Assembly (NCBI GenBank): GCA_934277695.1
Contig: CAKQVG010000001.1
Span: 248,001-312,000 of the forward strand
DNA from: CAG-238 sp934277695
GTDB lineage: Bacteria; Bacillota; Clostridia; Peptostreptococcales; Anaerovoracaceae
Direction of reading: 5' to 3'
DNA: 64,000 nt
Part shown: positions 60,599-64,000 of the stretch, piece by piece
Position numbering within the stretch: the first letter of the stretch is position 1
Layout of the letters: each line of letters opens with the position of its first letter
The notes under the pieces: model-generated
The model's input: only the letters and a program-made list of their open reading frames with translations
What the model was told of the DNA's origin: nothing
Databases searched by the model: none
Program-made: the position numbers and the translations under genes

Positions 60599-61705
60599 CT
60601 ATTCCTCAAACAATTTCTTTAAATTTTCATCGTAAGGCGGTCTTACGATTCCCTTTTCGGTTATTACCGCTGTGATATATTTGTGATCCGTCACATCAAA
60701 GGACGGATTGTATGTTTTAACGCCTTCCGGAGCCATGTTTTTCTCGTACCACATCTTGTATATTTCCTCACCGTTTCTGAGTTCGATATGGATGTCGTCT
60801 CCGCTTTTGGTATTCATGTCGATGGTGGATGTCGGAACATACATGTAGAACGGGATTCCGTATTCCTTGGCAAGAATCGCAACGCCGCTCGTGCCGATCT
60901 TATTCGCGCCGTCACCGTTTGCGGCCATACGGTCACATCCCACAACCACCGCATCGATCCAGCCGTTCTTCATAACGATGGATGCCATATTGTCGCAGAT
61001 GAGGGTAACATCCACACCCGCCTTGGAAAGCTCCCAGGATGTGAGCCTTGCTCCCTGAAGAAGCGGCCGGGTTTCATCTGCAAAGACTTTAAATCCGTAA
61101 CCCTGCTCCTGTCCGAGGTAAATCGGAGAAAGACAGGTGCCGTATTTTGCCGTTGCAATTGTCCCCGCATTGCAATGGGTCAGAATTCCCATGCCCGGTT
61201 TGAGCAGGCTGAGTCCGTATTCCCCCATTTTGCGGCAGGCAGCTTCGTCTTCTTTGCGGATTTTTTCGGCTTCATCAAGCAAGAGCATCTTTGCATCGTC
61301 CACCTGGTCTCCCGCACAATGATCACACGAGCAGAGAAAACCGCATGCGGCATCGTCGAACGCCTTGATATATCGGTCAAGCATATCCTCGCAACGTTTC
61401 AGCGCCCACGAAAGATTCACCGCAGTAGGTCTTGCACTGTTAAGATACGCACTCGTTTCTCTCACATATTCGCGGAATTCCTTGACTTTTGTCCCTTTGA
61501 AATCGCGCGTTGAAATATAAAGCCCGTATGCAGCGGCAACCCCGATTGCCGGAGCCCCTCTGACCTTGAGCTTGAAGATTGCATCCCACACATCTTCCTT
61601 TGTCTTCATTTCTATGTATACTTCTTCTCCCGGCAGTTTCGTCTGATCGAGAATCAGCATTTTGTCATCCTCGAATTTCACCGGAACGATATCGAAAACT
61701 TTCAT
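60599..61705 (-). CDS. mtnA: S-methyl-5-thioribose-1-phosphate isomerase
   Basis: A 368-residue enzyme of methionine salvage. KVRGAPAIGVAAAYGL near 50, THCNAGTIATAKYG (catalytic Cys) near 175 and VVGCDRMAANGD (catalytic Asp) near 260 are present. Against the family there is an insertion of about 25 residues near 115-140 containing ACGFLCSCDHCAGD, a possible metal or Fe-S site. No other salvage genes (mtnK, mtnBCD) are nearby, so it may act in another pathway that ends in dihydroxyacetone phosphate or deoxysugars. Confidence 0.92.
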   Translation of the reverse strand: MKVFDIVPVKFEDDKMLILDQTKLPGEEVYIEMKTKEDVWDAIFKLKVRGAPAIGVAAAYGLYISTRDFKGTKVKEFREYVRETSAYLNSARPTAVNLSWALKRCEDMLDRYIKAFDDAACGFLCSCDHCAGDQVDDAKMLLLDEAEKIRKEDEAACRKMGEYGLSLLKPGMGILTHCNAGTIATAKYGTCLSPIYLGQEQGYGFKVFADETRPLLQGARLTSWELSKAGVDVTLICDNMASIVMKNGWIDAVVVGCDRMAANGDGANKIGTSGVAILAKEYGIPFYMYVPTSTIDMNTKSGDDIHIELRNGEEIYKMWYEKNMAPEGVKTYNPSFDVTDHKYITAVITEKGIVRPPYDENLKKLFEE

Positions 61706-61764
61706 ATCTTGTTCGTCCTTTCCTCTTCACAAAGCCTGTGCCCCAAAAAATTCCTTAACATCTT

Positions 61765-61793
61765 ATTTTACCACAATTCGTGCGGAAAAAGAA
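61765..61793 (-). promoter_or_regulatory. Promoter of the mtnA operon
   Basis: TTCTTT (61788-61793), 17 bp and TAAAAT (61765-61770). The -35 box is poor. No SAM riboswitch was seen here. Confidence 0.5.
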
Positions 61794-61823
61794 GAAGTTT
61801 ATCTGCGATTGCTGACCAAAAGT

Positions 61824-63017
61824 TTACGAAATCAATACATATGTTCCGACATGGTATACCGCAAATGCTGCAATCCACGCCAAAACGCACTGGAAGGCCG
61901 CCATGCCTGCCGCACACCGCCACCTGCCCGTCACCTTCCGCACCGCCGTAAGTGAGGCGACGCACGGTACATACATCAAGTAAAAAATCAGAAAACTTGC
62001 AGCCGAAGCAGGTGTAAAAATCTGCGACAAGCAGGCACGGTTCTCCCCGGCGGAAGCATGCAAAAGAACCGACAATGTGCTGAGCGACGCCTCTTTTGCG
62101 GAAAGCCCGGAAAGAAGGGCGGTTGCAATGCGCCAGTCGCCGAGCCCAATCGGCTCAAAAACAGGTGCTGCTGCTTTGCCGATTCCGGCAAGAATTCCTG
62201 TTTCGGGGTTAGTTGTAAGTTCAAAGTCCGCATTAAAATTTTCCAGTGTCCAAATCACCGTCGAAGCAATCAGTATAACGGTAAATGCCTTCTTGACAAA
62301 ACCCAGCATATTTTCAAAAGTCCGCAGGAGGATTCTTTGGGGATTCGGGTATCGCAGGCGGAACTCCCTTCGTTCGATGTCCTCGCCTTTCCTTTTACCG
62401 GAATTGCCTCGAATTCGCAAGGCAGCAAGTGCAATCGCCCCTGCAGTCAAGGCGCCGAACAGATACACCGCAAGCATGGCAAGCGCAGGTGCACCCGGAA
62501 ATATGGCCGAACAAATCATCGCATACATCGGTATTTTGGCACTGCATGACATATACGGAATCAAAAACACCGTCAAAGTTCGTTCTCTGCGATTTTGAAT
62601 CTGCGCGGCCGCCATTATGGCGGGAACCGAACACCCGAACCCGGTAAGCAGCGGAATCATTGCCTCTCCGGGAAGACCGAACATCCGAAATGCCGGGTCA
62701 AACACACTCGAAATCCGCTCCATGTATCCGCATTCCTCCAAGGTGAAAAGGCACGCAAACAAAATTCCTATCACAGGAAGAAACGAAAGCACGCTCGCAA
62801 CACCCGGGCAGATCCCCTCTGTTATCAGTGTCCTCACGGTTTCATTTACTCCCTTTTCCTCCAAAAAAGCAGAAAGGCAGCCGATACACCACTCCATTGC
62901 CTCACTCAGCAATCCCTTAAGGGTTTCCCCCGGAGGCCCGAAGGTTGTTAGGAAAATCACCGACAAAATCAGCATAAATTTAATTGCTTCGGCTGCCCTG
63001 TATTTTACGTTTTTCAT
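61824..63017 (-). CDS. FeoB-like membrane protein lacking the G domain
   Basis: A 397-residue integral membrane protein that resembles the membrane half of FeoB (Gate and core): LTGFGCSVPAIMAAAQIQNRRERTLTVFLIPYMSCSAKIPMYA aligns with the same part of the FeoB at 51955, and PIGLGDWRIATALLSGLSAKEASLSTL matches its core. There is no GTPase or FeoA domain in the window, and it starts directly with a membrane segment. It could be a metal transporter driven otherwise or by the G domain of another FeoB. The gene converges on none; it is divergent from phzF. Confidence 0.85.
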   Translation of the reverse strand: MKNVKYRAAEAIKFMLILSVIFLTTFGPPGETLKGLLSEAMEWCIGCLSAFLEEKGVNETVRTLITEGICPGVASVLSFLPVIGILFACLFTLEECGYMERISSVFDPAFRMFGLPGEAMIPLLTGFGCSVPAIMAAAQIQNRRERTLTVFLIPYMSCSAKIPMYAMICSAIFPGAPALAMLAVYLFGALTAGAIALAALRIRGNSGKRKGEDIERREFRLRYPNPQRILLRTFENMLGFVKKAFTVILIASTVIWTLENFNADFELTTNPETGILAGIGKAAAPVFEPIGLGDWRIATALLSGLSAKEASLSTLSVLLHASAGENRACLSQIFTPASAASFLIFYLMYVPCVASLTAVRKVTGRWRCAAGMAAFQCVLAWIAAFAVYHVGTYVLIS

Positions 63018-63063
63018 CTACCCCATCTTCTCTCTTTTTCTTCTTTTAAATGCTATGATGGGG

Positions 63064-63092
63064 TTGACAGGCTCATGCAAAAAAAGGATAAT
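63064..63092 (+). promoter_or_regulatory. Promoter of the PhzF-family gene
   Basis: TTGACA (63064-63069), 17 bp and GATAAT (63087-63092), about 80 bp upstream of the start. Confidence 0.75.
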
Positions 63093-63171
63093 TATTGTAT
63101 CAGTAAGTTACACGCGGCTTTCCCATATGAAAGAATCCCATGGCTGCCGCAACCGCAAGAGGAGGTAAAAA

Positions 63172-64000
63172 ATGAAATTTTATATTGTAGACGCATTTAC
63201 GGACACCGTTTTCGGCGGAAACCCCGCAGGAGTCGTAATTTTGCCGGATGGCACGGATTTTCCTTCGGACGAAATGATGGTAAAGACTGCAGCGGAACTT
63301 CGCTATTCCGAAACCGCTTTCATTAAGAAAGTAAACGACAAAGAATTCAAGATTCGCTATTTCACACCGGCCGCAGAGGTGGATCTTTGCGGGCACGCAA
63401 CAATCGGTTCCTTCAAGGCACTGCTTCACGGCGGCTACATTTCCGACAACGCTTCCTATATCAACCACACTTTGGCAGGTGATCTGAATATTGATATCAA
63501 GGACGGTTTCGTTCTCATGGACATGGCATCGCCCGTAAAAATCTCCGAAATCAACGAAAAGCCTGCTCTTGATGAGCTCTATCGTGTGATGGGCATCAAC
63601 TATGATGAGCAGCTGGCAAAGGGGCTTTCCATGCTTCCTCAGCTGATTTCCACGGGTCTTCCCGACATCATGATGCCGGTCGCAGGTCTTGATGACCTCG
63701 AAGCGCTGGCTCCGGATATGCCTGCTTTATCTGCACTGTCCGAAAGATACAAGGTGACCGGCGTTCATGCCTTTACGCTTGCAAAAGCATCCGCAGACGA
63801 CGATGCGCTTTGCCACGCAAGGAACTTTGCACCGCTTTATGATATCGACGAAGAGGCAGCTACCGGAACATCCAACGGTGCGCTTACATACTATGGATAC
63901 CTTAACGGCTTCGTAAAGAACGGTGATGACTGTAAGATTATCCAAGGCGAAAAGATGCAGCGTCCTTCTGTGATTCTCAGTCATCTCGAAGTTGACTGTT
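63172..64000 (+). CDS. PhzF-family isomerase, partial
   Basis: 276 codons are seen before the right edge. The start MKFYIVDAFTDTVFGGNPAGV follows AGAGGAGG. The conserved Glu in YSETAFI near 45 and CGHATIGS near 72 mark the family, which has a diaminopimelate-epimerase-like fold. EEAATGTSNGAL near 228 is the second-domain motif. The natural substrate of most such proteins is unknown; no phenazine genes are near. Confidence 0.85.
   Translation, partial: MKFYIVDAFTDTVFGGNPAGVVILPDGTDFPSDEMMVKTAAELRYSETAFIKKVNDKEFKIRYFTPAAEVDLCGHATIGSFKALLHGGYISDNASYINHTLAGDLNIDIKDGFVLMDMASPVKISEINEKPALDELYRVMGINYDEQLAKGLSMLPQLISTGLPDIMMPVAGLDDLEALAPDMPALSALSERYKVTGVHAFTLAKASADDDALCHARNFAPLYDIDEEAATGTSNGALTYYGYLNGFVKNGDDCKIIQGEKMQRPSVILSHLEVDC

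Noticed and set aside
61706..61823. SAM riboswitch before mtnA
   Set aside because: The leader is too short and has no S-box core.

Overview
The window looks like chromosomal DNA of an anaerobic, amino-acid-fermenting member of the Clostridia (Bacillota). The evidence is the lysine fermentation (kam/kdd) pathway, hybrid-cluster protein, a fused FeoAB iron transporter, ScpA/ScpB, S-box control of metK, strong AGGAGG ribosome sites and TTGACA/TATAAT promoters. A lineage near Anaerovoracaceae/Peptostreptococcales is a guess. No rRNA, tRNA, CRISPR array or intact insertion sequence was recognised.

Region 1 (1-14512): the start of a heavy-metal-associated (HMA) protein, a decayed acetyltransferase gene, guaBA, a CapA-like secreted protein, an exported Ig-like protein, hcp, and a purine/pyrimidine block (pyrG-purB-purA) behind metK, which has a SAM-I riboswitch. 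Region 2 (14589-25061): an unrecognised protein, an AT-rich convergent intergenic stretch with three consensus DnaA boxes, a CwlD-like amidase, a ZIP metal transporter, an AlaX-type editing protein, an ABC transporter operon behind a tyrosine-rich leader peptide and attenuator, an M18 aminopeptidase and an Rpn/PD-(D/E)XK protein.

Region 3 (25184-39570): two units encoding very large exported proteins. Each has a cobalamin-riboswitch-like leader followed by a second conserved RNA region and two tandem terminators. The proteins carry PQQ-like propeller, GLUG, PEGA and DUF4430 (transcobalamin-like) regions and share a C-terminal module. The second unit's coding sequence is split by a -1 frameshift at an A5 tract. 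Upstream lies an array of evenly spaced inverted hexamers; an array of the same geometry but different sequence lies at 283-535.

Region 4 (39575-51757): a lysine fermentation locus. Transcribed leftward are kdd-kamA-kamB-kamC-kamD-kamE-ctfA-ctfB; kal is transcribed rightward. Between kdd and kal lies a sigma-54 activator whose N-terminal half is a paralogue of the pathway enzyme Kdd. Textbook -24/-12 promoters precede both kdd and kal. The pathway needs adenosylcobalamin, so the neighbouring cobalamin-controlled surface proteins may supply its cofactor. The cleavage enzyme gene kce is not in the window.

Region 5 (51757-64000): rluB-feoAB with a Cys-rich FeoB-associated peptide, a DacF-type carboxypeptidase with an iron-sulfur/flavin redox pair, scpAB, a DMT transporter, mtnA, a FeoB-like membrane protein without its G domain, and a partial PhzF-family gene.
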